Positions 44,270-56,135 of a stretch of DNA of 64,000 bases are shown here, piece by piece. The notes under the pieces were generated by a model that saw only the letters and a list, made by a program, of their open reading frames with translations, was not told where the DNA came from and made no database searches. The stretch is taken from the NCBI GenBank assembly GCA_963513935.1, contig OY740765.1, positions 72,237,638 through 72,301,637 of the forward strand, read 5' to 3'. This stretch comes from Aphrophora alni (Eukaryota > Arthropoda > Insecta > Hemiptera > Aphrophoridae). Numbering within the stretch: the first letter of the stretch is position 1; each line of letters opens with the position of its first letter. The position numbers and the translations under genes were made by a program.

Positions 44270-45718
44270 CAACAATTAAAACAAATATTACAGGGCTGTG
44301 AAAGGGCCCTGCAACGAGTAATGATAGAATTTTAACAAAAAAATAATTTAATTATACAACACAAAATATTACACAGCTATAAAGAGACTGAAATTATCAA
44401 ATTGTAAAAGTGGTTTTAAATTTTATCAAAAATTTTCACACAACGCAAAAAGGATAATACCCGATCAAGGATCTGAGAATTATCCCCCAACGTCGCCTGA
44501 ATTGAATTTGGTAGGGCAAAAGATCATCGCTTACCTCTTAACAAAACACATTCAATGAGGATGTGCTTAATTGACAACACACCTTGACAAAATGGGCATT
44601 GTGGTGGCACCCTGTTCCATCAGAAATCCATGAGTGATCATGGAATGACCGATACGAACACGGGTAACCACCACTTCCTCTCGACGACTGGCACGATGGA
44701 TGAATTACACGGACGGACAGTATTTTTTACTTCTCTCAGCTTAATGGTCTCTGTATTTATCCACTCTTTTCCCCATTTCCTGTGCAAAATAATTTTAATT
44801 GTCTATGCAAAGTCACATACTAAAACACGATGTGTGACCTCTTTGCCGCCTCATCAGTTTTTGTGTTTCCCAAAATACCGCAATACCCAGGTATCCAGCA
44901 AAATGATACTCTGACGTCTCGCAGCTGAAGTCTGTGTATAGAACACAAAATATCTTGAACCAAAGGATTCTTAGAATACATATCCTGGATAGACTGTAAA
45001 GCACTTTTGGAATCGGAACACAAAAGATAGTGGCGGAAACCAGATGGAATGGTATTAAGGCCATCTTTCAAAATAGCAAAGAGTTCGGGAGAAAATCTAC
45101 TATAAGTTGAGGGTTATCCATACATATACGTCCAACCGGATGAGTAATATGCGCAACCAACTTTATTGTCCAGTTTATAACCATTGGTGAAAATAATTTC
45201 ACTAGATGGGTATTCATCAAGTATATAGTGAAACTCCTGATGATACACTACATCAAGAGTGTTGTGCTTGATGAACCTGGACAGAGAAAATTCTAAATTT
45301 GGATTTTGAATGAGCCATAGAGTAAACCATTGAGCATACTCAATCATTGGAGGAAGTACAAGTCCCAAATTGTCAAGAATTCTTAGTATTCTAATGCAAA
45401 ATGGGGCAGTACAATTTTTACGACATTCATATTGTTCAGCCAAAGGTTTTTTAAAAACGATGTCGTAAGCCGGATGAAACAGTTTGGAGCATAGACTACA
45501 GATATATGTTATTTGTAGTTGCTGTCTTCGCCGAGAAAGAGGTGGTTCACCAGTCTCAGCAAGTAAGCTTGAAACTGGACTCGAACAAAATGTTCCATAC
45601 ACAATATGAAGAGCAGAGTTATGTACCGAATCAAGCATATTAATTGCTGATTGTCTAGCGGAGGAGTAGACTATCGAGCCATAATCAATAACTCCACTCT
45701 TTTCTGTGTGTAGGTGTG
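44270..45718 (-). pseudogene. Non-LTR (Jockey/R1-like) retrotransposon, 5'-truncated: RT C-terminus and RNase H
   Basis: On the minus strand it begins within the reverse transcriptase thumb (VIDYGSIVYSSARQSAINML, then SVHNSALHIVYGTF, SSPVSSLLAETGEPPLSRRR). An RNase H domain follows: FTNGYK, SSGWTYMYG, SPELFAILKDGLN, CSDSKSALQSIQ and FCWIPGYCGILGNTKTDEAA, so the Asp of the DSKSAL block and the GN-x-x-x-D-E block are visible. The usual C-terminal RIGHSMITHGFLMEQ appears near 44640 in a decayed frame. Few stops interrupt the middle 0.9 kb, so it is moderately young. The 5' break is at about 45718, next to an inverted repeat; 5' truncation is usual for such elements. Confidence 0.88.
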
Positions 45719-45794
45719 TGTAAGTTAATAAGTTTAGTATTAATATAAGTTTATAACACTCTTGGATTATAACTTACACACACCTACACACAGA
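45703..45794. repeat. Perfect 24-bp inverted repeat at the 5' truncation point of the non-LTR copy
   Basis: ctgtgtgtaggtgtgtgtaa (within 45703-45726) is exactly complementary to 45771-45794, with a 44-base AT-rich loop. The inner arm overlaps the last RT-like codons. This may reflect a twin-priming inversion or template switch during insertion. Confidence 0.9.
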
Positions 45795-47099
45795 CATAAC
45801 AGAAGTTGGACTTCAATGTTCCCACACTTCCATCCATCTACGGGCCCCCAAATAGTTTGGTTCTTTAACGGTCCAACACATGAAATTATTTTGAAAATTA
45901 ATGAAATTTCCAGATTTTTTTTTTCCATTTTGGGAACCAAAATTTTACCCCTAATGTGGTACAACTGACAGAAATAGTATAAAATAATAGTACCAAATTA
46001 ACATGAAAGTTTCGGCACAAAGACATCATCAGGTAATTATTAAAATCCAATTTGTACATAAAATATGCGTCCTGCCCACTTTTTCCAAGACATTTAAATT
46101 GATTAATAATATGTGTAAATATTGATGTATCATGAAAAGGTGTATATTTTTAAAATGTAATAAAATCAAAATTGATATCCCATCAAAATGTACGGTGAAA
46201 TGAGTTACGTACAGCAATTATTGTGTAGTTAATATTTATTATAAAAAGTTTAGGTTGATTAGATATACTTTAATGGTTTCAGTAGAGGAATTCATTTTGT
46301 GACGAAAAATAATATTCGTAGATTCGCATATCATTTGGAGAAACTTAGATATCAGTGTAATAATTAAAATAGTTATTAGTTATTGAAAAATGATCCATAC
46401 ACAGATATAATGAGTTTAGAAGACATTACCTAATGTATCAAAATTGTATAAGTCTGATTAAAAATTACATAGTGTGTTAGTAAAATAATAAGAAATCTAC
46501 TGAAATTTATATTCAACTATACCAAATAAAGGCCTATCTTAAGTATAACCGAAATAATGTAAGTGCTAATACCGTATATTTGAGAAAGCGTCTCTAATAA
46601 TATACAATCTGTAAAATTGTAGGTTTTTAAATTAAATTATACCATATCAAGGCCTAAATAGCCCATACAATAGATGTGTTTATACCTTCCATTAGAGAAA
46701 TCATAGTTAAATTCAATTTTACCATATAAAATCATATCTTAAAATAGCTCAAACAATGGAAGTGTTTATACTTTATGTTAGAGAAATCATAAATGATACA
46801 AAATCTTTAAAATTGTAAGGCTTTTTAAAAAAAAAAAAAAAATGTTGAAATAAGAGACATTTTGATTTATGAAAGAAATTTTCAAAATCTGTATTTCTTT
46901 TAAAACTTGAGACAGGTTGAAAGTTTAGACCCAAGTATATGTGACTGTTTGTACAAACACCAAACACTCATATACTTTAGTACATATACTTTACAAATAT
47001 ATATATACTTTAGTACAAACTAAGGTAAATCGATATTTTAGTGAATAATAGAAGAAATTTGAAAGTTTTGACTACCCAGACATCATCAGGTAATGTCTG

Positions 47100-47475
47100 G
47101 GTAGTTCAATTTCATGAGTAAATTTGATAGAACTGTGTTTACTATTAATCTGATCTAGAAATTCCTCCACACTATATTGGTTAAGATAAAAAATAGTGAA
47201 TATGTCGCCCACATATCGTACCATATTCTAGGAAAGTATTTGAGGATATTTTCCAGCTCTTCTTCAAATTTACTCATGGAAAGATCAGCTATAAAAAGAG
47301 ATAGAGAATTACTCACAGCAGTACCATCAAGCTGTTGATAATACTAATTGTTATTTTAAAAATAATTTTGATTCATGCAAACCACCGTTAATTTTACATA
47401 TTCATCAATTTTCTGTGGTTCTACATTAATTTTAGTCAGAAATTTCCTCAAATATTTCATAGCCTACTATTCCAA
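47100..47475 (-). pseudogene. Penelope-like reverse transcriptase, palm and thumb region
   Basis: In alternating frames: LRKFLTKINVEPQKIDEYVK, YYQQLDGTAVSNSLSLFIAD (the G-x-P-M-G-S-P-L-S-P-like block with substitutions), LSMSKFEEELENILKYFPRI, WYRYVGDIFTIFYLNQYSVE and EFLDQINSKHSSIKFTHEIE. The catalytic YVDD is YVGD here, so the first Asp is lost, in addition to frameshifts. RT motif A continues beyond the P2 insertion at 49417 as VCFDITSLFPRIPV. The match to Penelope-type RT is strong by order and spacing. Confidence 0.8.
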
Positions 47476-49416
47476 CTGCCTACTATAAAATCGGGCCATT
47501 ATGCTTCTTATTTATTTATTTAATAAATAAAGAATAGTAATATTATACAAAACACAACTTCTTTTAAATTATTTTTCTCGGAAATTAGCATAGAATTTAT
47601 CTGTGAAATTTTTAAAAATGTTAGATGTAAAGATTTTGGAATAAGTATGTTAGGAATCAAAAATGTGCAAAAAATGAAGTGAAAATGCCACAGAAAATCC
47701 TATATAAACCATACAACAAATTTTTTAAACATTATTTCAATATATACAAAAGTTTTGTAAGTAGTTGTGAATAAATGTTGATAAAAACAAAAATCAATTT
47801 ACAAATTAAAAAGTGGAAAATAGCTCAAAAGTTAGGCCTATTTTGAAAAATTTCACCAAAAATAGTAACATTATGGAAGTTATAAATAATTTTTCTAATA
47901 AAGGTGTATAGAATTTACACGTGTAATGACAAACACTTTAGATGTCAGCTAATTTTTTTTAATGTTCGGAATAAAAAATAGTGCCATAACCGAAAGAAAA
48001 ATGACACAAAAAAGCCTATGTAAACCATATAATTAAAAATAAAAAAAATCAAGATATATAGAAGTTTTGTAATGAAATAAATGTTGAAAAATCAAATTTT
48101 ATGATGAAAAAAGACTTGTTGAAAAGTTAGGCTTATTTTGAAAAATTCACCAAATATATTTATTTAATGAAAAATACAGCTTATTATATATCATTGTTTA
48201 GGGAAATGTACATAAAATTGAACTGTGACTATATAAATTTTCTACAATGATACATTTTACAGTAAAGTAATAAAGAATGAGAAAAGTTGTCTTCACGTCA
48301 AAAATATTTTAATCTAAAAATCGCCAACAAACTTATAATTCACAATAAATTACAAAGCAAAAAACTCTCAAAACTGAGTTTCTAACACACTAAACTGTAT
48401 TAGACACTAAAAAACACTGGTAAGCTGAACATGTATTATGCAATGTAGATTGACAGTGGACAGTCACCAAAAACTTTGTTGTAGCTTGTTTGCCTTGTAG
48501 AGTACGTTCCAAATATTAGTAGAACAGGAGAATTGAATAAAAAATTCGACAGATCTGAAATTCTTCTTTCTAAAAATATAAAGATCATCCAAAAAATATC
48601 AATGTAATAGATCAATTCTCACAGTTTGTTAGGGACTAGAAACCACAAACGGCAGCAGTTAATCATTGTAACACATCGTAGAATGTATGTATCTCATAAA
48701 CTATGAGAGCGATGATAATTTAAAATACTTGGTTTGAAAGAGGAAGAAAATATTATAAAATATTGCCAATTTATAGTATTTGATAAGTATTAACAGTTAC
48801 AAAAAATATAAGAACAATGAGGTCATATTTTCTTGTATTGCGACGTTCTGTCATGTGGTATTCCCTAGCGGTAAAACACACCAACTTCATCGAATTCTTA
48901 GATTTTTACGTTTTATCATATAGCATTTAGGCTATATAACTGTGAAAGGTTGAAACATGCTTTATAATAATACATAAGTTATTCCGATACAATCTTTTTG
49001 TTGAATTGAAAAAAAATGTGATTTTTAGGCTGAAAAAACTTGTTATGAATTTTTGATTTTGTATAATTTTTATAGATCCTAAACTATAAAAGTTAAAACG
49101 ATTTAGAAAGCACAGATCGAAAGATGAAGAAATCATCTATACAATACTGAAGAATGACATATTTTTATGTTTCATTGATACAAATGTTGCTGCTTTACGA
49201 AATACATAAACTTTACCAATTAATTAAATAATATTTATAACATTTTATGGACTTTTGGTTGTAAGAATATTGATGTTTAGAAGATTAGCTTTACACTGGT
49301 ATATAAATTATTGCGGAACAATGATTTTCACTAGGGTAAATGTTGAATTGAAAAAAAAGTGATTACCACTACACAGGATGGGAGTTTGTGTAGCGGTACA
49401 CAAACCAGTTGGAGGG
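47475..49416 (+). mobile_element. P2 copy c, piggyBac-type, inserted in the Penelope RT
   Basis: The right end, ccagttggaggg, is followed by TTAA (49417-49420). The left end is eroded near 47475. The interior shares gaatagtaatattatacaaa, gcatagaatttatctgtgaa and two further blocks with copies a and b. The end near 49330 resembles the P1 right end (attgcggaacaatgatttt). The reverse transcriptase reading continues on both sides, which fixes the insertion site in the sequence. Confidence 0.8.
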
Positions 49417-49420
49417 TTAA

Positions 49421-50817
49421 CAGGAATTCTTGGAAACAGAGAAGTAATGTCAAAACAAACTAATATTTTGTTGCTTTGCGGTTTCACATCTTAAATTTTT
49501 TTGGTAAAATCTAAGTTATTTTTAATTGAAAAGATCCGAATGTGTGTTTTAATGACATAAACTCTCCCGCTAACCACTTCCAAAGAACATAGTCGGTTAG
49601 TTGGCAACAAGTGCCTCTTTCTGATTGGCCGGTTAAGAGCGGGAGGGGGTATTAGTTGGTAGTACTTCACTTTAGGTTTATGTTTAGTTTAAATATAAAC
49701 CAATGAGGATGAACATTCTAGATTTATTATAATCTTAGTTTTGTTTCTTATTTAAGTGATTAGTGGAATCCTTGTTTACTGTGAATATTGCCACAGTGCT
49801 CCTTGGTCATTTGATTAATATAATATGTAGGTTTAACATGCTGTAGTTCATTCTGTAATATGAGGTGTTTTGTTCAAGTGTTGTTTACATTTTATTATAA
49901 AGTGTATATTTGAAATTTTTATAGTTTTATTATGCATCCTAGATTTCATTTTATGCAGTAGTATAGACGGTTATTACTTTTGTACTAAGTTAAACCTATA
50001 AATCACTACTATATGTATTGTGTTCCTAATATTTATAAAACAACTCAATTGAAAGTACGACCTACGCTTTGTCCACTGCAAGTTTGTAGGAAGTCAGTCA
50101 AAACCAACATTTCTATTTCTTTAAACCTTGTTAACCAAGTTTAATATACTCTTGAATTCCATGTATAACAGAACTTAAATTTTGTACATAACATGATTGT
50201 ATAGTGGTTGAGAATATTAATTTTGAGACTTTTTTTAAATGTTAAATACTTTAATTTTGTTTAATGTTTTTGGTTTTAGTGTATGTACAACAATGTCAAA
50301 AATAAAATATTATTTTTACAAATTGTCTCCAAATCGCAAACTTTGGCTAGAAATTACACTTTAATGTCCATATTATAGAAGCCAACAACCTAGTTAAATG
50401 AAATGTATGTGTCAGCAAAATGTGAACCGAGACATTAGGGTTGACAATGACCATAGATAATTATGTTATATTTTTTTATTTAATTAAAACTATAAGATTA
50501 TTATTAGTAGTCTGTAAATTATTAAAAAACTGCAATGGTTTTTAAGAACGTCTTATTTTTAACTAGACAAAACACCCAACAGGTTTCAAAAAGAGAACCA
50601 ATTTTGTGTATATTATAGTATACACTATTTTAGAGAGAAGTAGAAGTTTAGATTTTGAATGACATTTAGGATTTCCATGGGAAATAAAACAGCTTTTTTA
50701 TATAAACTATAGTTTATTTTTATAGCAATCATATACTCCAGACATTTTGTATTATACAATATATTTTTTAACTAGGTACTTCATACTTTTACCTTATTCC
50801 ACCAATCAAGTAAAAAA
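49421..50817 (-). other. Penelope RT start, GC-rich hairpin, then AB copy 3 resumes
   Basis: 49421-49500 is Penelope RT on the minus strand. At 49562-49650 a hairpin joins ctctcccgct and agcgggag. At 49700-49810 is a segment inverted relative to 42640-42740 (shared aaactaagattataataaat). From about 49815 the sequence is AB copy 3 on the minus strand, including gccaaagttt near 50340 and gacaaaacacccaacaggtt near 50566. Confidence 0.55.
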
Positions 50818-52329
50818 TATGTGTGCACAAAATATGGAAACTGTTTAATATTTCAAATACTGCTTTAGATAGAAAAATGTGTGCCCTATTATTTTAAAGC
50901 TCTTAACCTGAACAATCTAAAGGGTGTTCCAAAAATTAACAAAACATGATTTTCTTCAACTTTTTAAATATAAAACCATCATTAATTTTACATATTCTAA
51001 TATGTCAATTTACGATGCTTAAATGGAATTTTCAATTTATCTTTAATAACAATCAAATTATAGTGTTTTAAAATTTCCAAACACAACATTAAATGTTCTC
51101 TGCAAGTCTAAGAGAATAATGATTTATTAGTTGGTTATTGTGATGTGTAAAGGAAAACAAGATGTATTGAAAATTATGTAATCAGTACAGAGTGTTCTAA
51201 AAAGAAATACGTAAGCCTACACATTTCTTAATTATAGTTCACAAATTATTAGAATATCAATTATACTAACATATCAATTAAAAGTCTAGGACATACATTA
51301 ACAAAATGTAGTAAAACTGTAATTTCATATACAGAATATTCCAAAAATTAACAAAATGTCCAAACATGTTTACAGAATTTTCAAATATAACTCTATTAAT
51401 TGTTTTTACTTATTCTAGTAGGTCTTTCCAAACCAGTTCTTCTGAATGTTTAGTTTTTATCTTATCTCTAAAATAAACTAAGTTACAGTGACTCAAATTT
51501 CAAAAGTTTTGCTATTAGATTAATTTATACTATAAAAAGGTTTTGAAAAGTCACCTGTTTGATTTAGTTTTATTTAATGTTATCTTGTCCTATTTATCTT
51601 TCTTTTGGAATTTCTAAAGCAGACAGTGTCCAGTAATTAGTGTGTCTTGTGACAGTGTCGTTTTGATTTAATAGTGAGTGGTTGAAACTGCACTATTTAT
51701 ATTACTTGACACAAGTGTTAGGAACTACGATAGTTTTAGTTAGGAATATAGTCTAAGTTCTCTTTAAGAAGCCAGTATGACCACAATTATTGTGACAGAC
51801 CAGGAATAATGATGAAATTGCTTACCTTGCAGCAAAGCAAACGTCATTAATGCTACAATGATATATAAACCCTTGGGTGGGAGGAAGCTTGGTGAGTGGG
51901 TCAAGATTGGTGAAGGGAAAGAGCTGCAGGAATTATTGAAGATAACCAAATGGACTTGGCGAGTTAGAGCTTCCTAGGAGTATTGATACTTCGGACGAGA
52001 ATCCATAAAGTGGCAAGCAGGGTGAGCAAACTTCGTGTATAAAAACCTTGTAATTATTTCAGAGACAAGTCATTATAAAATATAATGTAGAATCAGATCT
52101 GTGAATCACAACAATTAGAGTTATTCTGGATTAGTAGTAATAATAAGAATATTGTAGTATTGTGATAAGATAGGAGATGGTGATTCTCAATAATAATTGT
52201 TAATAAAAGGTAATTGAGTACTGAACCATTCGATTATTTTGAAAATAAAAAACCCAGGCTGGTGAGAGGAACCAACCATAACATAAGCTAAGTTATTGAC
52301 AATGTCTCTAAATAAGAGAGAGAAAGAAT

Positions 52330-53340
52330 TACATTGCTTATGATTTGAGGATGTGGAGACCGTGTTCACTCATATCAACAAGTAGTTGATTTGTTTAATG
52401 AAACATTTCACAACAGACCTTCAAAGCTAAATCAACCGTATTCGTGACTGTACGCAGGTTTGAGGAAAATGGCACTGTAAAGACTATGAGGGATAAAGAA
52501 CACCTAAGTGTGCTACAAATGATGAAAACTTGTTGAATGTCCTTCAAACATTTGTTGAAGACCCCAGACCCCGGTGAGAAAAGCTGTACTACAACACGGT
52601 ATAAGCTTTAAGTTGGTTCACAATATTCTCAAGAAACATGGCTATCGCCCTTATAAAGTTCATCTAGTACATGTCTCAGGATGATTATGACAGTAGGGTT
52701 AAGTTTTATAACTTAATAATAGGAAAATGTGATGAAGACGGTAATTTTGTTAACTCTACACTGTTTTCAGATGAAGTTAGTTCCATGCTGAATGGCATGT
52801 AAGTAGGCATAATTGCAGATATTAGAGTGATCAAAACCTACATTGGATGAGTGAAAGCCACACCCAATGACCTCATAAAGTGAATGTTTGGACTGGGATA
52901 ATTGGCAACAATATATTGGTCCAGTAATAATAGATGGAAAATTAACCGAAGATTCCTATAGCAAAATTTAAGTGGGTACTGTTTTGCAACAAGTTCGTAA
53001 TCAATTAGGACCATGTTTTGACAGTATGTGGTTTCAGCAAGATGGAGCACCTCTCTACTATCACCTTTAAGTTCAGCAGCTGCTAAATGAAGTGTTATCT
53101 CATTGTTGGATCGGTCGAAGGAGGCAAATAGAGTGGTGGGCCAGATCACCCAACTTTAACCCACTAGATTACTTTCTCTGGGATACTTGAAGCAAAACAT
53201 TTAAGAGGTAAACGATTTAACACTTTGTATAATAGCATAAGCCAAACAGATCACGCCCAATACACTACAAGATGTGTTTCAAAGTTTTTATCATAGATTG
53301 GCACACTATGAAGCTCTAGAAAAGAAGGAGTTCAAGTAGT
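52330..53340 (+). pseudogene. Tc1/mariner-superfamily transposase, nearly full length, decayed
   Basis: In broken frames: VHSYQQVVDLFNETF and VTVRRFEENGTVKT (helix-turn-helix and linker), FSDEV (first catalytic Asp), SDQNLHWMSESHTQ, HKVNVWTGIIGNNI, DSMWFQQDGAPLYY (second catalytic Asp), SHCWIGRRRQIEWWARSPNF and NPLDYFLWDT (third catalytic acid region). It has more than ten stops or shifts. It belongs to the same broad group as the fragment at 29084-29464. With the 28403-30096 element it shows that this group produced both complete and internally deleted copies here. Confidence 0.88.
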
Positions 53341-53801
53341 TATTGCAGTTTTACGATTGTCCGAAAGTGATATTCCATGCGTTTTGGGCACCATGTACTT
53401 TGAGTGATTTTTTATAAGCAGGGCAAGTGAAAACAATTAACACAGTTCTATTTGAAAATTCTGTAAAATATTTTTTATTCACGTTTTAAAATTTTTTGGA
53501 ACATCGTGTATATGAAATTACACTTTTATTAGACTTTATTAATTTATGTTCTAGACTTTCAATTGATATGTTAATATAATTGATATTCTAATAATTAATG
53601 TACCGTAATTAAGAAATATGTAAGCTTATGTTTTGCTTTTTAGAACATCCTGTACAGGATATGTAATTTTCATACATAATTGGCTTTACATACATCACAA
53701 TAACCAACTAATAAATCATTTATCACTCAGCCCTGCAGAGAATGTTTAATATTGTGTTTACAAAATTGCAAATTTTAAAACGCCATAACTCGTTTTATTA
53801 A

Positions 53802-54654
53802 CCCTTTAAGGACGTGCTACCGAAAAGCATAACACTCGTATTATAGCGTCAGACTGTCTTTAGCAATAAACATTACGTGGTGTGATTGTGTTATCAATGT
53901 TGCACAAACATGAAATGGTCAATGTAACACGGCATAGGGATGTTGTACACAAACCTATAAGTGTAGTAGAGTATAAAAAGAAAATGGGAGGAGTAGATAA
54001 GGCAGATATGATGATTTCTTTCAATAACTCAGCAAGAAAATCAATGTAATAGTACCGTAAGTTGGTTTCCCACATTTTGAATATTGTTGTATTAAATTCA
54101 TTTCATATGTTTCAAATCCACCATCAGAAAAAAGTTTCACTTCTTAATTTTAGAATGAATCTAATCAGACAAATCTTTTAAACACACAGCACACCTAGAG
54201 AAACTGCCATTGTACCTCGGCCTGTAGCGGTGCCTCTACGTCTCACTGCATGTCACTTCCATCGGTCTACACCAACGTCAGAAGGGCAGAAGCGGAAGGC
54301 CTAAAGAATATGTTTTGTGTGTGCAAACATGTCAAACAGAACAAAAAAGAGGAAAGACAGTATATTTGAATGTTCAAATTGCATGTAGGACTTTGCTTCT
54401 ACCCTTGTTTGAAGAGTACCATACAAAAAATATTTTTAGGCCTACTTGTAAATTTTTTTTTTTAAATTTGTAATATTTAATAAACTTATTTTTTTCATTT
54501 TTTGCTGCTGGTAAATAATTAATAACAAACCCAGTTTCAACAGTTTTTTCAGTGTTTTTTTTTCGTACTTCTTATGACGGTTTTTGGAATTTTTCATGAT
54601 TCATTTCGGTATAGAAGTTGCTGCCGTTCCAGAACATGGCTACTCCTTAAAGAG
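53802..54654 (+). mobile_element. piggyBac derivative (853 bp) inside a mariner arm
   Basis: TTAA (53798-53801) then ccctttaaggacgtg on the left; ctccttaaagag then TTAA (54655-54658) on the right, inverted with few mismatches. The mariner element's own left arm supplies the empty target, ttattaaagataaatt read in complement, which proves the insertion and its duplication. Confidence 0.95.
53870..54440 (+). pseudogene. piggyBac transposase, C-terminal third
   Basis: Reads HEMVNVTRHRDVVHKPISVV, EYKKKMGGVDKADMMISFNN and SARKS, then the C-terminal helices (LVSHILNIVVLNSFHMFQ), FRMNLIRQI, and a decayed Cys-rich finger (ICFVCANM, FECSNC). The N-terminal two-thirds, including the first two catalytic Asp residues, are missing, so this is an internally deleted copy that moved using a transposase supplied elsewhere. 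Confidence 0.88.
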
Positions 54655-54924
54655 TTAAAGATAAATTAAAAATTCCTTTTAAGTATCTTAAATTAACCTA
54701 TTATGATATGTAAAAAAAGTAATACCATTACATTTAAAAAGTTAAGAAAAATCAAGTTTTGTTCATTTTTGGAACATCTATATATCCTACTAAACATTTG
54801 TACCACCGTGTAGATAGCTCAGGTAACGAGCTATAAAATGAGAGGTCGAACATTTTTCTACCTAAAGCAGTTCTTGAAATATTAAGCTGTTTCCATTTTT
54901 TTTTTTTTTACACACACTGTATAC

Positions 54925-55325
54925 ATGGTTTATACAAAGTATTTCAAAATGTCTTTTTTAAATACTTAAATTGGGACACTATAATTCTTCCAAACTTATC
55001 ACTACTCTAATAAACTTGAACAAAAGGTTTGTGTTAAACTTTGCTCTTTCACTCTCCTTACCATACACACATCCACTAATTTTCATCTCATGAAAAACTT
55101 CCTTTAGATCTGAATTACGTAATACTCTGGTATTCGATCAAAGTCAATGATATTTTTTTCCAACCATTGTGCTTGCTCATACCGATTAATACGTAGCTTT
55201 TTGAAAATGTAAGTTAGACGTGGTGAAAACGTTTATCTGTAAAGACTATGGCCAAATCTTAAGAAAAATTGATTATCTACGTCTTTAGAAGCTTGTATAT
55301 CCAAAATATAGTCCATATTTGTAAC
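54925..55325 (-). pseudogene. Decayed AB-element protein, copy 3
   Basis: The minus strand reads NMDYILDIQASKDVDNQFFL, FGHSLYR, then KKLRINRYEQAQWLEKNIID, FDRIPEYYVIQ and a tail aligning with 37385-37560. It aligns block for block with 37155-37560 on the plus strand, with better-preserved frame over about 80 codons. Family not recognised. Confidence 0.5.
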
Positions 55326-56135
55326 AAACCTAGGCACTTAAATAAACGCTATTATATGGTCTACTTCTAAATTGGAATGGAAAAAAAAAAGAATGCAATA
55401 TATATAAGGGTTGTAATCTGAGAAACAAGGTTATCCTAAATTTGAACATGTGTTCTGATATATCGGAAACAATGTGACAAATGGAATGTGATCCAACCGG
55501 AACAGATATATACAAGTAAACAGTTGGGAATGTGACTGAGATCACGAGAATAGAAAAAAGCCACCTTATGTTTCCTCTCGAGATTTCTGAGCGTACACAT
55601 CCATACCTCATACTACATCATATACAAACTGGCATTTTTGGAGAGATGGCAACCAATACATTTTGTTTTGGTCCTTAAAGGTTACAGTTGAGCTAAATTT
55701 GATCAAAATCGTTTGTGCCAATTTTAAGAAAATCATAATTTTGTCTAGAGCACTGCACATACAACAGACATACTTCTAAAATTCACTTTTTGGGGATTCA
55801 GAGGACCTTAAAACAAATATATCCAGTAATAACAATTAACTTTCTCTATTCTACATATACATGAAAAGGTAAAAAGTGCACAAAATGAATTATAATCATT
55901 AATACTTTGAGGACTTGTGACAGATTATGCTCGTAGTACCGTAAATTGCCATGTGAGAATAGCTTAAGGCTTATAGCTTTTACATGGCTTATAGAATAAT
56001 AGTTAAATATATTTAGTTCATATTTCTATCACTAGAGTTCAGCAGATTCTGGATAAAAAAAGGATCTGTTTAGCATTTCCTAAACTTTGACGTAGTATAC
56101 ACAATTCAACCATTCTGTTATTTCTCTATAGCAAA

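Larger units (their letters stand above)
45990..49560 (-). mobile_element. Penelope-like element, split by a P2 copy
   Basis: On the minus strand: an RT motif-A region (49417-49500), the P2 insertion, the RT palm region (47100-47475), a hammerhead-like motif at 47065-47090 (CCTGATGATGTC, then CAAAAC), AT-rich sequence, and a second motif at 46009-46033 (CCTGATGATGTC, then GCCGAAAC). The two motifs and their flanks align with each other, as expected of the repeated termini of Penelope elements. The 5' limit near 49560 is uncertain. Confidence 0.65.
50820..54919 (+). mobile_element. Tc1/mariner-type element with very long, internally reiterated terminal inverted repeats
   Basis: TA flanks both ends (50818-50819 and 54920-54921). 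The left arm 50820-51350 is the reverse complement of the right arm, which is itself split by a piggyBac derivative into 53490-53797 and 54659-54919. Net length without the insert is about 3.25 kb. The word TGTTCCAAAAATT or a variant recurs three times per arm (left near 50925, 51190, 51335; right near 53500, 53640, 54765). The transposase relic lies between. Confidence 0.88.
41742..55645 (-). mobile_element. AB element, copy 3, inverted and expanded by insertions
   Basis: 41742-42250 is the reverse complement of the right end of copy 1 (39680-40137): gattattattcgtctgtctg, catcatatgtgtttcacaat and the aagtccat block all recur inverted. About 49815-50817 and 54925-55645 are the reverse complement of the remainder of copy 1, including the protein. 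All else inside is later insertion: Penelope-like pieces, a non-LTR element, a P2 copy, and a mariner element that contains a piggyBac derivative. Confidence 0.65.
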
